A stretch of DNA of 64,000 nt from Xenorhabdus beddingii (lineage in GTDB: Bacteria > Pseudomonadota > Gammaproteobacteria > Enterobacterales > Enterobacteriaceae): contig NZ_MUBK01000026.1 of assembly GCF_002127545.1 (NCBI RefSeq), positions 1 through 64,000 of the forward strand. Reading direction: 5' to 3'. The notes under the pieces are model-generated. The model made no database searches, was not told the DNA's origin, and saw nothing but the letters and a program-made list of their open reading frames with translations. Positions 37,109-46,657 of the stretch are shown piece after piece (within the stretch, counting starts at the first letter, position 1; each line of letters starts with the position of its first letter). Both the position numbers and the translations under genes were made by a program.

Positions 37109-39124
37109 ATGACCCAGCTCGATCTTCATAAATCTTTCGCCATGCCCGTTAACACAGCAGACTTGGCGAATATCAAACACGTTGTGATTCTTATGCAAGA
37201 AAATCGCAGCTTCGACCATTATTTCGGAATGCTGCGTGGCGTGCGAGGCTTTTCGGACAAAGCGGCTATCACCGTAACTACCAACCTATATCCGATATTC
37301 AACCTCGGCGGACCCTCCATATTTAATCAGCCTAATGGCACCTCACGCCAATACCCATGGGCATTGAACACAACATCGCCGACATCCGACCAGCCTAGTG
37401 AAATAATCGCTCAGTGTAATACAAGTCTCGACCATGGGTGGCATTCGCAACATAGAGCCTGGAATAACGGTAAACTTGATGCATGGATCGCGGCCAAAAA
37501 AAGCACATGCACGATGGGATATCTCACGAGGCAGGATATTCCTTTCCATTACGCCCTTGCCGATGCTTACACTATCTGCGATCACTACTTCTGCTCTGTC
37601 ATCGGTCCAACTGGCCCTAATCGAACCTATCTGTGGAGCGGGATGATCGACCCGGATGGTAAAAACGGAGGACCCTCCTTTGACGGAGGCGAAGAATCTG
37701 GATTGAAGTGGAAAACGTATGCGGAAGAATTGCAAGATGCAGGTATTAGCTGGAAGGTCTATCAAAATGCGCAAGACAATTTTACCGACAATGGCCTGGC
37801 CTATTTCACGCAATTTGAGAAAGCCCCCACCACCAGCCCCCTGTATCAATATGGCATGGGGTCCGTGCCCGAAGTAACAGGTTCCACTCCAGACGATATT
37901 GCAAAAGCGATTGAAAATGATGTGAAAAACGGCAATTTGCCACAGGTGAGTTGGATCGTTGCCAATCAAGAGTATAGCGAACATCCCAATGCACCTCCGG
38001 ACAATGGTGCCTATTTCATCAACAAAGTCCTGAAGGCGCTATGGGCGGACGAAGACACCTTCAATTCTACGGTATTCATTCTCAACTATGACGAAAATGA
38101 CGGCCTCTTCGATCATGTCCCGCCGCCAATTCCTCCCGCTTCCACACCTGACGAATTCCTCAAGAATGAGCCGATTGGCATGGGGTTTCGCGTACCGCTG
38201 ATCATCTGCTCTCCCTGGACCCGAGGCGGTGTCGTGGACTCGCAGGTCTACGACCACACTTCAGTCATCCAGTTTCTGGAGCGCTGGACAACGAGTTTGG
38301 GCCACCCAGCCTTATGCTCTACAATCAGTAAATGGCGGCGACAAATCAGCGGCGATCTCACTGGCGTATTCGATTTTGCCAATCCTCTTTATGGTTTCCC
38401 CAGCTTGCCACCGGCAACCAAAATAACAAAGCTCAGCCTATGCAATAAACAGCCGACTCCCTCAAGCGACAACGCTCCCAACAGCCTTCCGGCACAGGAA
38501 GATGGCAGACGACCCGCACGTCCCCTACCTTTTCAACCAGATGCGAACATTTCGTCAATCCAATACAACGAAAATGGCCGGATTTTGATATGGATCGAGA
38601 TGGTTAATGCGGGTAGCAGTGCCACTCGGGCCGTCCCACTGGCAGTTTACGCCACGGCATATCGCAATGGTGGCCCGTGGCAATACACGGTTGACAGTAA
38701 TAGCGTGGTCAATGACTTCTTCAATGTTGGTCCAGGCTACGGTGACAGCCATTACGATTTTACTGTGATCGGCCCCAACCGCTTTCTACGCCACTTCACA
38801 GGCGATCTGAAAGGGTTGGGCAGTAAGTGTAGCATCACCTCATCTTACATCGACCAAGGGACGGGCTTGGGCATCCGCGTCGCATTGACCAATGACGGAG
38901 CTCAGGAAGTGCTCTTCACCATCACATCGAACAATCCAGATTATACTGCTGAAGGTCCGTGGCGGTACTCAGTCGCCGCCGCCCAAACTGAGTATTTTTA
39001 CTTTCCAGTTATCGAAAAATCCGATGGCTGGTACGATTTCACCATCACTCTCGACATGGACGAGCGCTGGTTGCGCCGCTATACCGGCCATATCGAGAAT
39101 GGCAAAGTTTCGACGACTGGCTAA
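37109..39124 (+). CDS. Phospholipase C / acid phosphatase family protein (PlcC-type)
   Basis: The 671-residue protein has the phosphoesterase catalytic domain from residue 20 to about 400: HVVILMQENRSFDHYFGML near 22, the GPTGPNRTYLWSG segment near 168, and YDENDGLFDHVPPP near 330 with metal- and phosphate-binding Asp/His. Two C-terminal beta domains typical of bacterial phospholipases C follow (about 475-570 and 580-670), the last with RRYTGHIENG. Most family members carry a Tat signal peptide, but this one starts MTQLDLHKSFAM and shows none, so export is unclear. GGAG lies six bases before the ATG at 37109. It would cleave phospholipid head groups and could act on host membranes. Confidence 0.88.
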   Translation: MTQLDLHKSFAMPVNTADLANIKHVVILMQENRSFDHYFGMLRGVRGFSDKAAITVTTNLYPIFNLGGPSIFNQPNGTSRQYPWALNTTSPTSDQPSEIIAQCNTSLDHGWHSQHRAWNNGKLDAWIAAKKSTCTMGYLTRQDIPFHYALADAYTICDHYFCSVIGPTGPNRTYLWSGMIDPDGKNGGPSFDGGEESGLKWKTYAEELQDAGISWKVYQNAQDNFTDNGLAYFTQFEKAPTTSPLYQYGMGSVPEVTGSTPDDIAKAIENDVKNGNLPQVSWIVANQEYSEHPNAPPDNGAYFINKVLKALWADEDTFNSTVFILNYDENDGLFDHVPPPIPPASTPDEFLKNEPIGMGFRVPLIICSPWTRGGVVDSQVYDHTSVIQFLERWTTSLGHPALCSTISKWRRQISGDLTGVFDFANPLYGFPSLPPATKITKLSLCNKQPTPSSDNAPNSLPAQEDGRRPARPLPFQPDANISSIQYNENGRILIWIEMVNAGSSATRAVPLAVYATAYRNGGPWQYTVDSNSVVNDFFNVGPGYGDSHYDFTVIGPNRFLRHFTGDLKGLGSKCSITSSYIDQGTGLGIRVALTNDGAQEVLFTITSNNPDYTAEGPWRYSVAAAQTEYFYFPVIEKSDGWYDFTITLDMDERWLRRYTGHIENGKVSTTG

Positions 39125-39367
39125 TAAGAGTGGGATCAGATTGCCAATCGTAGCTGAACCCGACGGGTAAATTATCCAGCACATTCACAAGGAAAGTCAC
39201 CGCTTGCCCAGAATTAGTTGAGATGTTTGCATAATGCTTTCCGTCATTTCTGTAATGATTATATCTGGATGCTATTATTTTTCTGGTGAATCAGTTAAAT
39301 ATACTGTATCTCCAACAATAGAATATGATAGACAGAGGATCTATAACGTGCGGTAAGATTACGAATG

Positions 39368-39661
39368 TTAGGCGTCTTCCCACCAAAATTGCCTGGCACT
39401 CTCAGCAGCAGCGCTTAACTGTGGATTATTAATAAATCCAACTCTATGCATATTGTGATTGAGCCAGTTATTTTCAGTATATAAATAAAACACTTCGCGA
39501 CGGGAAAGTAAGCAACGTAGGTCAGTTAGACCGTTATGATTAAATAGAAGCCCAAGACGTGGATATCCATTCAATATAACTCCTGTAGGAATGAAAAATA
39601 ATTCAGGAGTGATGAATACCCAACGCCTTCCTTGATTTCTTTCAAATGTCATAAAGCTCAT
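39368..39661 (-). CDS. Uncharacterised small protein, paralogue of 40496-40804
   Basis: The 97-residue protein starts MSFMTFERNQGRRW and has YPRLGLLFNHNGLTDLRCLL and NNWLNHNMHRVGF segments. It shares the pattern SFxxxERxQGRxW, YPxLxxxF, LxDL, W-x2-HN and a terminal W with its neighbour at 40496-40804. The ATG at 39661 has AAGGGA eight bases upstream; a further ATG at 39697 is possible. No signal peptide, no family recognised. The conserved charged and aromatic residues suggest a folded soluble domain. Confidence 0.6.
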   Translation of the reverse strand: MSFMTFERNQGRRWVFITPELFFIPTGVILNGYPRLGLLFNHNGLTDLRCLLSRREVFYLYTENNWLNHNMHRVGFINNPQLSAAAESARQFWWEDA

Positions 39662-39697
39662 CGCCGTATCCCTTGTATATACATTGTTATTACGCAT

Positions 39698-40029
39698 AAA
39701 AACCTCACAAACATCATAATTAACTATTAATAAAGGTAGCGTAAGTTCACAAAAAATGGGAACTGCGTTTCTTTTTCACCAATTGCTTATTTTACAACCA
39801 CTTCTGGCTTTAGGAATATCACAGCATTTAAACTGTTTTTTTGTCCGATTGCCGCATGAGTGCTGTTAATCAGGAAATCAACCTTAATAGGCGGAACATG
39901 ATTATATTCCATTCACCTTTGTATATAATCGGTTAAAATTCGCTACCTTATTTAATTTCTCGACCATTACATCAAAAGTATGGGTCATCTGATTTATCAT
40001 AATTGACTGGTTCAAAAGTTTTATACTTC
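39698..40029. other. Spacer between the small-protein gene and the IS1 relic
   Basis: AT-rich, with no gene visible. It would carry the promoter of the 39368-39661 gene. Confidence 0.4.
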
Positions 40030-40480
40030 AAGGACATAGAAAAGGGAATAGAGGTCATCCCTGTTATCACTGCTATGCCTGTCGTAAGACCTTCCAACTC
40101 AAGTACACCTATCAAGCCTGCCATCCCGGCGTGAAAGAGCAGTGGTCTTTTGTTCGCAACAAGAAAAATCGGCGCTGCTTGGGAGCCTCTCCTGAAACGG
40201 ATTGTGGCTCATGTCCTTGGTGATCGCAGCACGAAGACTTTACGCAAACTTATTGCATTATTATCGCCCTTTAATGTCCGGTTTTATTGTACAGATGATT
40301 TTCCCCCGTATGGGAGATTTCCTGAAGAAAAATAGATTATTGGAAAGCGTTGTACGCAACGTATAGAACGTATAGATAGAAAGAGCAAATCTGACGCTTC
40401 GCACACGTTTAAAACGATTGAATGGAAAGACGATCAATCCCGCCTTTGACAGGCGGGAATATAATAATGAGTGAATACTG
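40030..40480 (+). pseudogene. IS1-family element remnant (InsA and InsB pieces)
   Basis: The plus strand first reads CYACRKTFQLKYTYQACHPGVKEQ, the InsA zinc-finger and linker region. It then jumps to WSFVRNKK and VAHVLGDRSTKTLRKLIALL, then SPFNVRFYCTDDFPPYGRF, from the InsB DDE domain, and ends with QRIERI. An internal deletion joins InsA to InsB and there are frameshifts. The element is dead. A small TCCCGCC...GGCGGGA hairpin lies at 40438-40458. Confidence 0.75.
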
Positions 40481-40495
40481 TCATCAGCGTTATTT

Positions 40496-40804
40496 TTACC
40501 CCCAAATTTCGATAATACTATCAATAACAACCCGTATATTTCTGGCATTATTAATTACATTATGTTGGTTCCAAACACCGTGATGATATAAAAGATATCC
40601 CATGTCGGGGTTAATTTCATATTCTATATCGGCTAGGTTATGACACTGTAAGTCGCTAAATGAAATCCATAAAACAGGGTACTCATGGCGTGAATTTCCA
40701 TTGACAGAATAATATAATTGATTCTCACTCCGCTTTTTCCAATGTCTTCCCTGGCTTCTTTCATATTCAAGAAAGCTATCAATACGTCTAAAAGAATAAG
40801 ACAT
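40496..40804 (-). CDS. Uncharacterised small protein, paralogue of 39368-39661
   Basis: The 102-residue protein starts MSYSFRRIDSFLEYERSQGRHW. It has YPVLWISFSDLQ, LADIEYEINPDMGYLLYHHG, W-x2-HN and a terminal IWG. A strong AAGGAGA precedes the ATG. It is clearly related to the 39368-39661 product at the positions listed there, yet diverged. The pair lies on either side of the IS1 relic in the same orientation. Function unknown. Confidence 0.65.
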   Translation of the reverse strand: MSYSFRRIDSFLEYERSQGRHWKKRSENQLYYSVNGNSRHEYPVLWISFSDLQCHNLADIEYEINPDMGYLLYHHGVWNQHNVINNARNIRVVIDSIIEIWG

Positions 40805-40954
40805 GGAAATCTCCTTACGTAGGATGACTAAGTTTCGTATCAGTGTGTCAGCAAAAGGCAGCGATCTTCCTCTTGCATAAAATTATCCATTCCCCGTGCT
40901 AACCTAAAATTTCATTATGAAATTATTACACAGGTAAGCACATTTTATTCAAGC

Positions 40955-40980
40955 AAAAAAAGACCGCTCGCAGGCGGTCA
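40955..40980 (-). terminator. Intrinsic terminator downstream of the siderophore operon
   Basis: On the minus strand TGACCGC-CTGCGA-GCGGTC is followed by seven T. It is a good intrinsic terminator about 220 bases after the last permease stop. Confidence 0.8.
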
Positions 40981-41123
40981 CATCATTAACAGGGCTGGGT
41001 CAGCCGTTTTCGTTGATTAATTTAAAAACAGGCCGTTCAGGAAAACATCACCCCGAAACGATCTTCATAATGTTATTAACATGTTAAATAAACGCCATTA
41101 TGTTAGGGCGACATTTCACTTCA

Positions 41124-41162
41124 ATCGTCGCCATTTAATTTCTCCAAAAAAATGGCGACGAT
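41124..41162 (-). terminator. 13-base hairpin after the last permease gene
   Basis: ATCGTCGCCATTT and AAATGGCGACGAT form a perfect 13-base stem, 37 bases after the permease stop. No T run follows the stem (the T run is in the loop on the minus strand), so it may stabilise the 3' end rather than terminate. Confidence 0.5.
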
Positions 41163-41198
41163 ACACAATTCAATGCATTGATATCACCCCCCAGCTAT

Positions 41199-42254
41199 TC
41201 AGCGCTTACGTAGTGCACTCAGCCGCATCGTCAGTATGAACAGGGGCACACCAATGAGTGTGAAGCTCAACCCGACAGGGAGAAAGACGCCTGCGGGTGC
41301 TGTTTTCGTCATGATATCTGCGGCAACAACCAGATTGCCGCCTACCAAAGCAGAAAGAAACAGTCGGGCGCGGCCTGTGGCTGATGAAATAAAGCTGGCC
41401 AGATGCGGCGCCAGTATCCCCAAAAAGCTCAATGGCCCTACTGCGGTGACAGATGCTGCGCTTAACAGGACTGCAAACATCATTAGCAACGGACGGGAAT
41501 ATTTGATCGGCTCCCCAAGGGACATAGCAAGTTCGTTTCCAAGCTCATAGCGGTTTAAAGCGGGGCCAGTTATCAGAATTCCGATAATACTCAATAAGAA
41601 TAATGGCATGAATGATGCGATAATTGACCAACTGGCCTGAAACAACGATCCTTGCATCCATCCAGCAAGATTCAAGGATAACTCGGTCGGAAGATAGAGA
41701 ATAAGAAAAGAGCTGACAGAACTCAGAACTGACGAGATAGCAATCCCCATCAGTAAAATGGCCAGGCCACTTGCGCGATTATTGCCGACGAGCAAAGTCA
41801 AAAATAATGCAACAATCAGTCCGCCAGCCAGTGCAGCAAGGACGATCAGCACCTTAGGTGCAGAAGGAACCAACGCCAGCAAGACGATGATCATCGTCAT
41901 CGATCCCTGACTTATGCCAAAAAGGCCGGGGTCGGCCAGCGGATTGCGGGCAATCGGCTGCAAAATAGCACCGGCAAGGGCTGCGCACCAACCCACCATC
42001 AGTCCCAATAAAATATGAGGTATCCGTACAACCCAGAGTGCATAAAACTGGTGGTGTTCAAGGGAATGTCCGAAAAGCATATGCGTGAATTCACGTATCC
42101 CCACGTTCGTCACCCCGACGTTTAAAGAGATAGCCACGAGTATGATCGTGATGATAAATAGGCATAAACCGACTTTTACATCACGGGTACGCATCTGCAA
42201 TCCGTTGGCGAAACGTAATACCCTTTGTCCGTCTGTTGCCTGACCGAAATTCAT
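41199..42254 (-). CDS. Ferric siderophore ABC transporter permease (FecCD family), second subunit
   Basis: The 351-residue inner-membrane permease has about nine hydrophobic segments and the FecCD signatures GAILQPIARNPLADPGLFGISQGS near residue 100 and TAVGPLSFLGILAPHLA near 275. The ATG at 42254 overlaps the upstream permease stop by four bases (ATGA). The frame extends to 42674, but that part lies inside the upstream permease gene and is not used. It works with the neighbouring permease, ATPase and binding protein to import the ferric siderophore, like FatC/FatD or BauC/BauD. Confidence 0.92.
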   Translation of the reverse strand: MNFGQATDGQRVLRFANGLQMRTRDVKVGLCLFIITIILVAISLNVGVTNVGIREFTHMLFGHSLEHHQFYALWVVRIPHILLGLMVGWCAALAGAILQPIARNPLADPGLFGISQGSMTMIIVLLALVPSAPKVLIVLAALAGGLIVALFLTLLVGNNRASGLAILLMGIAISSVLSSVSSFLILYLPTELSLNLAGWMQGSLFQASWSIIASFMPLFLLSIIGILITGPALNRYELGNELAMSLGEPIKYSRPLLMMFAVLLSAASVTAVGPLSFLGILAPHLASFISSATGRARLFLSALVGGNLVVAADIMTKTAPAGVFLPVGLSFTLIGVPLFILTMRLSALRKR

Positions 42255-43261
42255 AACGATCTCTCCGATGTTGCTGAAAGATAGCGCTTTCTGATGATCC
42301 AGATAAAGAACAACCCGCCCAAAAAATCCGTCAGAACGCCGGTATGTATGACATAAGGCTGGAAGAGTGTCTGCGCACAGAGATTGGCAATCAGGCAGAT
42401 ACTTGCCCCCGTCAGAGCACAAGCTGGCAACGATAACATAAAATTCTGACCAACCAGAGGCTTGACAATATGGGGGACAACCAGCCCCACGAAACCAATC
42501 GGACCGCATATGGCAACGGCAGAACTGGATGCAACGATAGCTGCAATTAGCGCAATACGTGAAACAAGCGTGGCATTCGCGCCAATCGAAAGCGCCTTTT
42601 CGTAACCGAGCAGAATCAGTGTCAGTGGACGTGCCAGTAATAAAAGTACCATCAAGGCCAGTATTCCGAACCACCAGAAATGGTAAAGCCTTGTGATATA
42701 GGCATGATTTATCGCCCCTGCTAACCAGCTCAAATATTCGGTTCGTAATGCAGGATAGGCAAGAAGAACCGCATTGCTTATCCCAAGGTAAAGCATCGCT
42801 ATTAATGTGCCTGACAGTATCAGTAGCAAGTCGCGAGAAACGCCGTTGACACTCGCCAGACGAGATATAGCAAGAGATGACAGAAAACCGAATAACCCGC
42901 CGGCCAGGGCTGCTATGCCTTGTAATGTCAGATCGAATTCAAAGCTGATTGCGCCTATTATGACAAACAGTGTCGCACCGGCATTGATTCCCAATGTTGA
43001 TGAAGAGGCCAGTGGATTGCGGATAAGCCCCTGAAAGACGAGACCACTGCATGCCATCACTGCACCGACATAAACAGAAATCAAAGCCCGTGGCAATCGC
43101 TGGTATAAAATAACTGCCTGCTCATAGTCTTGCGGTTCGGGCAGTGTTAAGGCCGCATAAATTTGCGAAACTGACGCAATATTCGCGCCAACAGCGAGAC
43201 TCGAAAAAAAGATCAGCAGCAATACAAAAGGAGCGAATATAAAGAACAGACTGGATTTCAT
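42251..43261 (-). CDS. Ferric siderophore ABC transporter permease (FecCD family), first subunit
   Basis: The 336-residue membrane protein carries GLVFQGLIRNPLASSSTLGINAGA near residue 75 and CGPIGFVGLVVPHIVKPLVG near 255, the two hallmark segments that contact the ATPase. The ATG at 43261 overlaps the ATPase stop by four bases and has GGAG seven bases upstream. The ATG at 43267 is too close to that site. It forms a heterodimer with the next permease. Confidence 0.92.
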   Translation of the reverse strand: MKSSLFFIFAPFVLLLIFFSSLAVGANIASVSQIYAALTLPEPQDYEQAVILYQRLPRALISVYVGAVMACSGLVFQGLIRNPLASSSTLGINAGATLFVIIGAISFEFDLTLQGIAALAGGLFGFLSSLAISRLASVNGVSRDLLLILSGTLIAMLYLGISNAVLLAYPALRTEYLSWLAGAINHAYITRLYHFWWFGILALMVLLLLARPLTLILLGYEKALSIGANATLVSRIALIAAIVASSSAVAICGPIGFVGLVVPHIVKPLVGQNFMLSLPACALTGASICLIANLCAQTLFQPYVIHTGVLTDFLGGLFFIWIIRKRYLSATSERSL

Positions 43262-44061
43262 TTCCATACTCCGGACTGATTTCCAGGGTGGTTTATGCCC
43301 GGATAAGGCTGGCAGATAAGACTGCCGTTGTAATTAAAAATATCGGCCGGAATATCGAATACGCGCCGGATATTCTCTACCGTTACCGTTTCATTGACTG
43401 CACCTGCTGCAATAACGCTGCCAGTATTCAGCATCACCACATCATCGGCAAAAGTCGTTGTCAGATTTAAATCATGTAACACCACAACGATGGTTTTTCC
43501 GTGCTGGAGTGAGAGATCGCGAACCAGTTTAAGCACCGTGTATTGAAATTTGATATCCAGGTGGTTCACTGGTTCGTCCATAAGAATGATGTCAGTGTCC
43601 TGTGCAAGCACCATCGCCACCCAAGCGCGCTGGCGTTGCCCTCCGGAAAGGGCGTTGACTTGGGAGCCGGCTTTATCGGCCAAGCCGACAATTTCCAGTA
43701 CATCATGAAACAATTTGCGATCCCGTGAGGATGGCCCGCCGAAAAGCGAATTGCGCCCACAAGCGGCCAGCTCGATCAAATTTCCCAGTGTCATGTAATC
43801 CGGACAGTGGCATTCCTGCGGCAGATAAGAGACTTTGCGAGCCAGCGCTTTGCGGCCTATCCCTGTAATCTGCTTACCTTCCAACAGAATTTCTCCGCTT
43901 TTCAGTGGGATGAAACCCATGATGGACTTCAGAAGTGTCGACTTACCGCAGCCATTAGACCCGACGAGTGCAGTGATGCGTCCTTGGGCAAAGTCTACTG
44001 ACAGATCATGCAATACGGTTTTCTTGCCGTAAGTTGCGGTGATATTTTTTGCTGTAAGCAC
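43258..44061 (-). CDS. Ferric siderophore ABC transporter ATP-binding protein
   Basis: The 267-residue FepC/FecE-type ATPase has Walker A GSNGCGKSTLL near residue 36, signature ALSGGQRQRAW near 138, Walker B DIILMDEPVNHLD near 158, and the switch His in VVLHDLN. The start is a GTG at 44061 with GGAG six bases upstream; a TTG directly before it is less well spaced. It powers uptake through the two permeases. Confidence 0.93.
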   Translation of the reverse strand: MLTAKNITATYGKKTVLHDLSVDFAQGRITALVGSNGCGKSTLLKSIMGFIPLKSGEILLEGKQITGIGRKALARKVSYLPQECHCPDYMTLGNLIELAACGRNSLFGGPSSRDRKLFHDVLEIVGLADKAGSQVNALSGGQRQRAWVAMVLAQDTDIILMDEPVNHLDIKFQYTVLKLVRDLSLQHGKTIVVVLHDLNLTTTFADDVVMLNTGSVIAAGAVNETVTVENIRRVFDIPADIFNYNGSLICQPYPGINHPGNQSGVWK

Positions 44062-44168
44062 CAAAGGCTCCTTCAGTTTATCTTATATAAAATAAATTAC
44101 AGTGTAATAGTTATGATTTGGCTCGCCTACCAAAATCACAGGGTAAGCTCCAATGTTGTTTTTACTTC

Positions 44169-45323
44169 TCACATGACCGCATCCCGCACTTGAACTATCT
44201 GGTGCGATTCAGCAATGACATCGTTGATTAATGCATCGATTTTACGACTGTCGTGATGATGAGCTGTGGTGATTAGGTGGGCAACATCTCCCGACCTTGC
44301 CAGACAATGCTTCTTCCAGACGGCGGCCGACGGGCATGGAAATACCACCGTAATGGAGTTGTCATGACGCCAGGCATCTATCCCGGCAGTACGGAAACGC
44401 TTGACGGCATATTGTGCCATTTCCAGGCAGTGTTTGGTGCGGCGCTGCCAATCGGCAAATGAGTGACTGCGAATGGCCGCCCACATCATCAGTGGCGTCA
44501 GGCCATTACGTGAACCTGAGATGGTCTTGTCCTGAGCCGAGATGTAATCAACATCGACGGTAATCCGCTCAACGTTTTTCCGTTTTGCAACAACAATCCC
44601 GCAAGGAATGGGAGAACCTATCATTTTGTGCCCGGAGACACAGATGGAGTCGATACCATCTGCAAAGGTAAAAGGCTGCGGGTTATCGACGAACGGCAAG
44701 ATCATCCCGCTTAAGGCCGCGTCGGCGTGCAGATAGTAATTCTCGCGAGCGATACCGACTTGCTGCATACGTTGTTGAATAATCTTTATGTTATCCACCG
44801 CACCGCGCAATGTCGTGCCGATATTGGCAAAGATGATGGGATGAGGTTCTTTATGAGCGATGATCTTCTGCATCAGGTCATTATCATCTATCTCACCAGT
44901 GGGTAAAGATTCGACTAAACACGATTTGATACGCAGTAATTTGACGATTTTTGCCACCGAATAATGCGTATCTTTTGAATAATAAAGTGTCCCCTCCGGG
45001 AATCGTTCTCGCCCAAGATAGCAGCCGAACATATTACCTTCCGTTCCTCCGTTGGTAACATAACCCCAACTGTCTTCGAAAGGGATTTTGAACAGTTCAG
45101 CAAAGTATTTCATGACCTCTTTTTCGAACTCAAAAGAGTTTAACAGATAGTTGCACTCCGCTCCCCAGTCACCACAATTGTTGATAGAGAACTGCATAAA
45201 TCTCTGTAAATAAGCATAATCAAAGTCTGAGGACTCCGGATAGCTGATATTGAAATACTGGTTTTCAACACAGTAATGCCAAAACGCATCTAGTCTGTTT
45301 TTATCAGCAAGGGACAACATCAT
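44169..45323 (-). CDS. hdc: Pyridoxal-phosphate-dependent histidine decarboxylase
   Basis: The 384-residue enzyme makes histamine from histidine. It closely resembles Gram-negative histidine decarboxylases: the [16 protein letters not shown] start, [42 protein letters not shown], and the PLP lysine in [14 protein letters not shown] near residue 233. The ATG at 45323 has GGAG six bases upstream and overlaps the monooxygenase gene by 20 bases; the longer frame to 45566 is antisense to nothing useful and is rejected. In the anguibactin (AngH) and acinetobactin (BasG) loci the same enzyme feeds histamine to siderophore synthesis. Confidence 0.94.
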   Translation of the reverse strand: MMLSLADKNRLDAFWHYCVENQYFNISYPESSDFDYAYLQRFMQFSINNCGDWGAECNYLLNSFEFEKEVMKYFAELFKIPFEDSWGYVTNGGTEGNMFGCYLGRERFPEGTLYYSKDTHYSVAKIVKLLRIKSCLVESLPTGEIDDNDLMQKIIAHKEPHPIIFANIGTTLRGAVDNIKIIQQRMQQVGIARENYYLHADAALSGMILPFVDNPQPFTFADGIDSICVSGHKMIGSPIPCGIVVAKRKNVERITVDVDYISAQDKTISGSRNGLTPLMMWAAIRSHSFADWQRRTKHCLEMAQYAVKRFRTAGIDAWRHDNSITVVFPCPSAAVWKKHCLARSGDVAHLITTAHHHDSRKIDALINDVIAESHQIVQVRDAVM

Positions 45324-46656
45324 TTTTATCTCCGGTATCGTAACACTCTGGCAGACTAAAGCTCTGGAATGAAGAGTTTTGAGGCAGGCGATAATACGCT
45401 CGCCCAAGAAGCTGGTTGGCAATAATCCCATTGCGATACGCGCCAAGCCCCAGATCGGGAGAGCCAATACCATGCTGAAAAATCTCAGCATTCTGGACAA
45501 AAATACGGCCTTTTCCTTTGTCAAGGCGCTGAGCACTAAAGTCCGCTTTGACAATAAAATCGCCATAATCGTCGGTTGCCAGCACGGTATTCTTGAGTCC
45601 TTCTAACCATTCGGGACGGGTATGCGTATAACCTGTCGCAGCGACAATAGCATCGGTTTCAATGGCACCGACTTTATCGAGATGCTGATGGCGAAAAATG
45701 ACCCGTAACGCCTCAGAATCTCCGGTGTTTTCCACCTGCTCAACCTCGCAGTTTGCAACAAGCGAAAGTCCGGGATCACGGCCGCCGATGGAGCCTTCAT
45801 ACAAAATGTCGAAGATATCTGCGATAGTTGAAGTGCTGATACCTTTATAAAGCCCCCCCTGACCCGCCACGATCTTGCGGCGTTTCTCTCTGGTTATACT
45901 GTGAAAATGGTTCATGTAGGCCGGCGTGAAACATTCCTGACCGAGTTTTGACGATTCCATAGGATGAAAACCGGCAGATCGGGTGATCCACTGGATTGAA
46001 GCACCGGCCTCTATCATTTCAGGCGTCAACGCATTGTGGAGCGCCAGCACGCATTCGGCAGCACTTTGCCCTGAGCCAATGACCGTGACACGCCGGCAGG
46101 TTGAGAGCTGTGCACGTCTGTTTATGAACTCTGCCGAATGGAAGACAGGGGCTTTGGTCTGGATTTTAGCCCACTCCGGCAGAAACGGAGCGGTGCCTAT
46201 ACCGATGGCAAGGTGACGACTGTAATACTGATGCGTCGGTCCCGTATGAGGCTGACTTTCAATAATAAAATGATCGGAAACCGGATCATAAGCCACATCA
46301 ATGACATTTTCACCGAACTGGCAGGAGGGAAGCTGTTGCGTCACCCAGCGGCAATAATGGTCATATTCCTGGCGTGGGATCTGAAAGTTTTCATAATAGT
46401 AGAATTTGTAAAGACGATCATGCTGATGCAGATAATTAAGAAAACTCAGAGGGTGTGTCGGCTCTGCCATCGTGACCAGATCCGCCAGAAATGGAACCTG
46501 TAGCGTTGTACCGGGTAACAGGAGACCCTCATGCCAGCGAAACTCAGGCTTACGTTCGAGGAAAAGGCTGGTCAGATCAGAATGCGACGAAAGCAGCGCC
46601 GCCAATCCCAGATTGAAGGGGCCAATACCAATACCGATCAGGTCAATATTATTCAT
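45304..46656 (-). CDS. Flavin-dependent N-monooxygenase, probably histamine N-hydroxylase
   Basis: The 450-residue enzyme belongs to the IucD/PvdA/SidA class: FAD motif [15 protein letters not shown] near residue 8, substrate/flavin segment [12 protein letters not shown] near 53, NADPH motif [15 protein letters not shown] near 196, and the C-terminal [12 protein letters not shown] near 345. IucD hydroxylates lysine. Here the next gene makes histamine, so N-hydroxylation of histamine, as by BasC or AngU, is far more likely. It starts two bases after the NRPS stop and overlaps hdc by 20 bases. Confidence 0.9.
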   Translation of the reverse strand: MNNIDLIGIGIGPFNLGLAALLSSHSDLTSLFLERKPEFRWHEGLLLPGTTLQVPFLADLVTMAEPTHPLSFLNYLHQHDRLYKFYYYENFQIPRQEYDHYCRWVTQQLPSCQFGENVIDVAYDPVSDHFIIESQPHTGPTHQYYSRHLAIGIGTAPFLPEWAKIQTKAPVFHSAEFINRRAQLSTCRRVTVIGSGQSAAECVLALHNALTPEMIEAGASIQWITRSAGFHPMESSKLGQECFTPAYMNHFHSITREKRRKIVAGQGGLYKGISTSTIADIFDILYEGSIGGRDPGLSLVANCEVEQVENTGDSEALRVIFRHQHLDKVGAIETDAIVAATGYTHTRPEWLEGLKNTVLATDDYGDFIVKADFSAQRLDKGKGRIFVQNAEIFQHGIGSPDLGLGAYRNGIIANQLLGRAYYRLPQNSSFQSFSLPECYDTGDKNDVVPC

Positions 46657-46657
46657 A

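Larger units (their letters stand above)
40805..41198. other. Intergenic region with terminators of the siderophore operon
   Basis: No gene. It contains two minus-strand hairpins (40955-40980 and 41124-41162) downstream of the last permease gene. Confidence 0.5.

Noticed and set aside
42255-42674. Longer permease frame starting at 42674
   Set aside because: It lies inside the upstream permease gene; the ATGA overlap at 42254 is the natural start.
45324-45566. Longer histidine decarboxylase frame
   Set aside because: It overlaps the monooxygenase gene, lacks family similarity, and a GGAG-preceded ATG at 45323 gives the standard length.
45304-46656. Lysine N6-monooxygenase of an aerobactin pathway
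   Set aside because: No iucA/iucC-type synthetases are present, and the coupled gene is histidine decarboxylase, so histamine is the better substrate.
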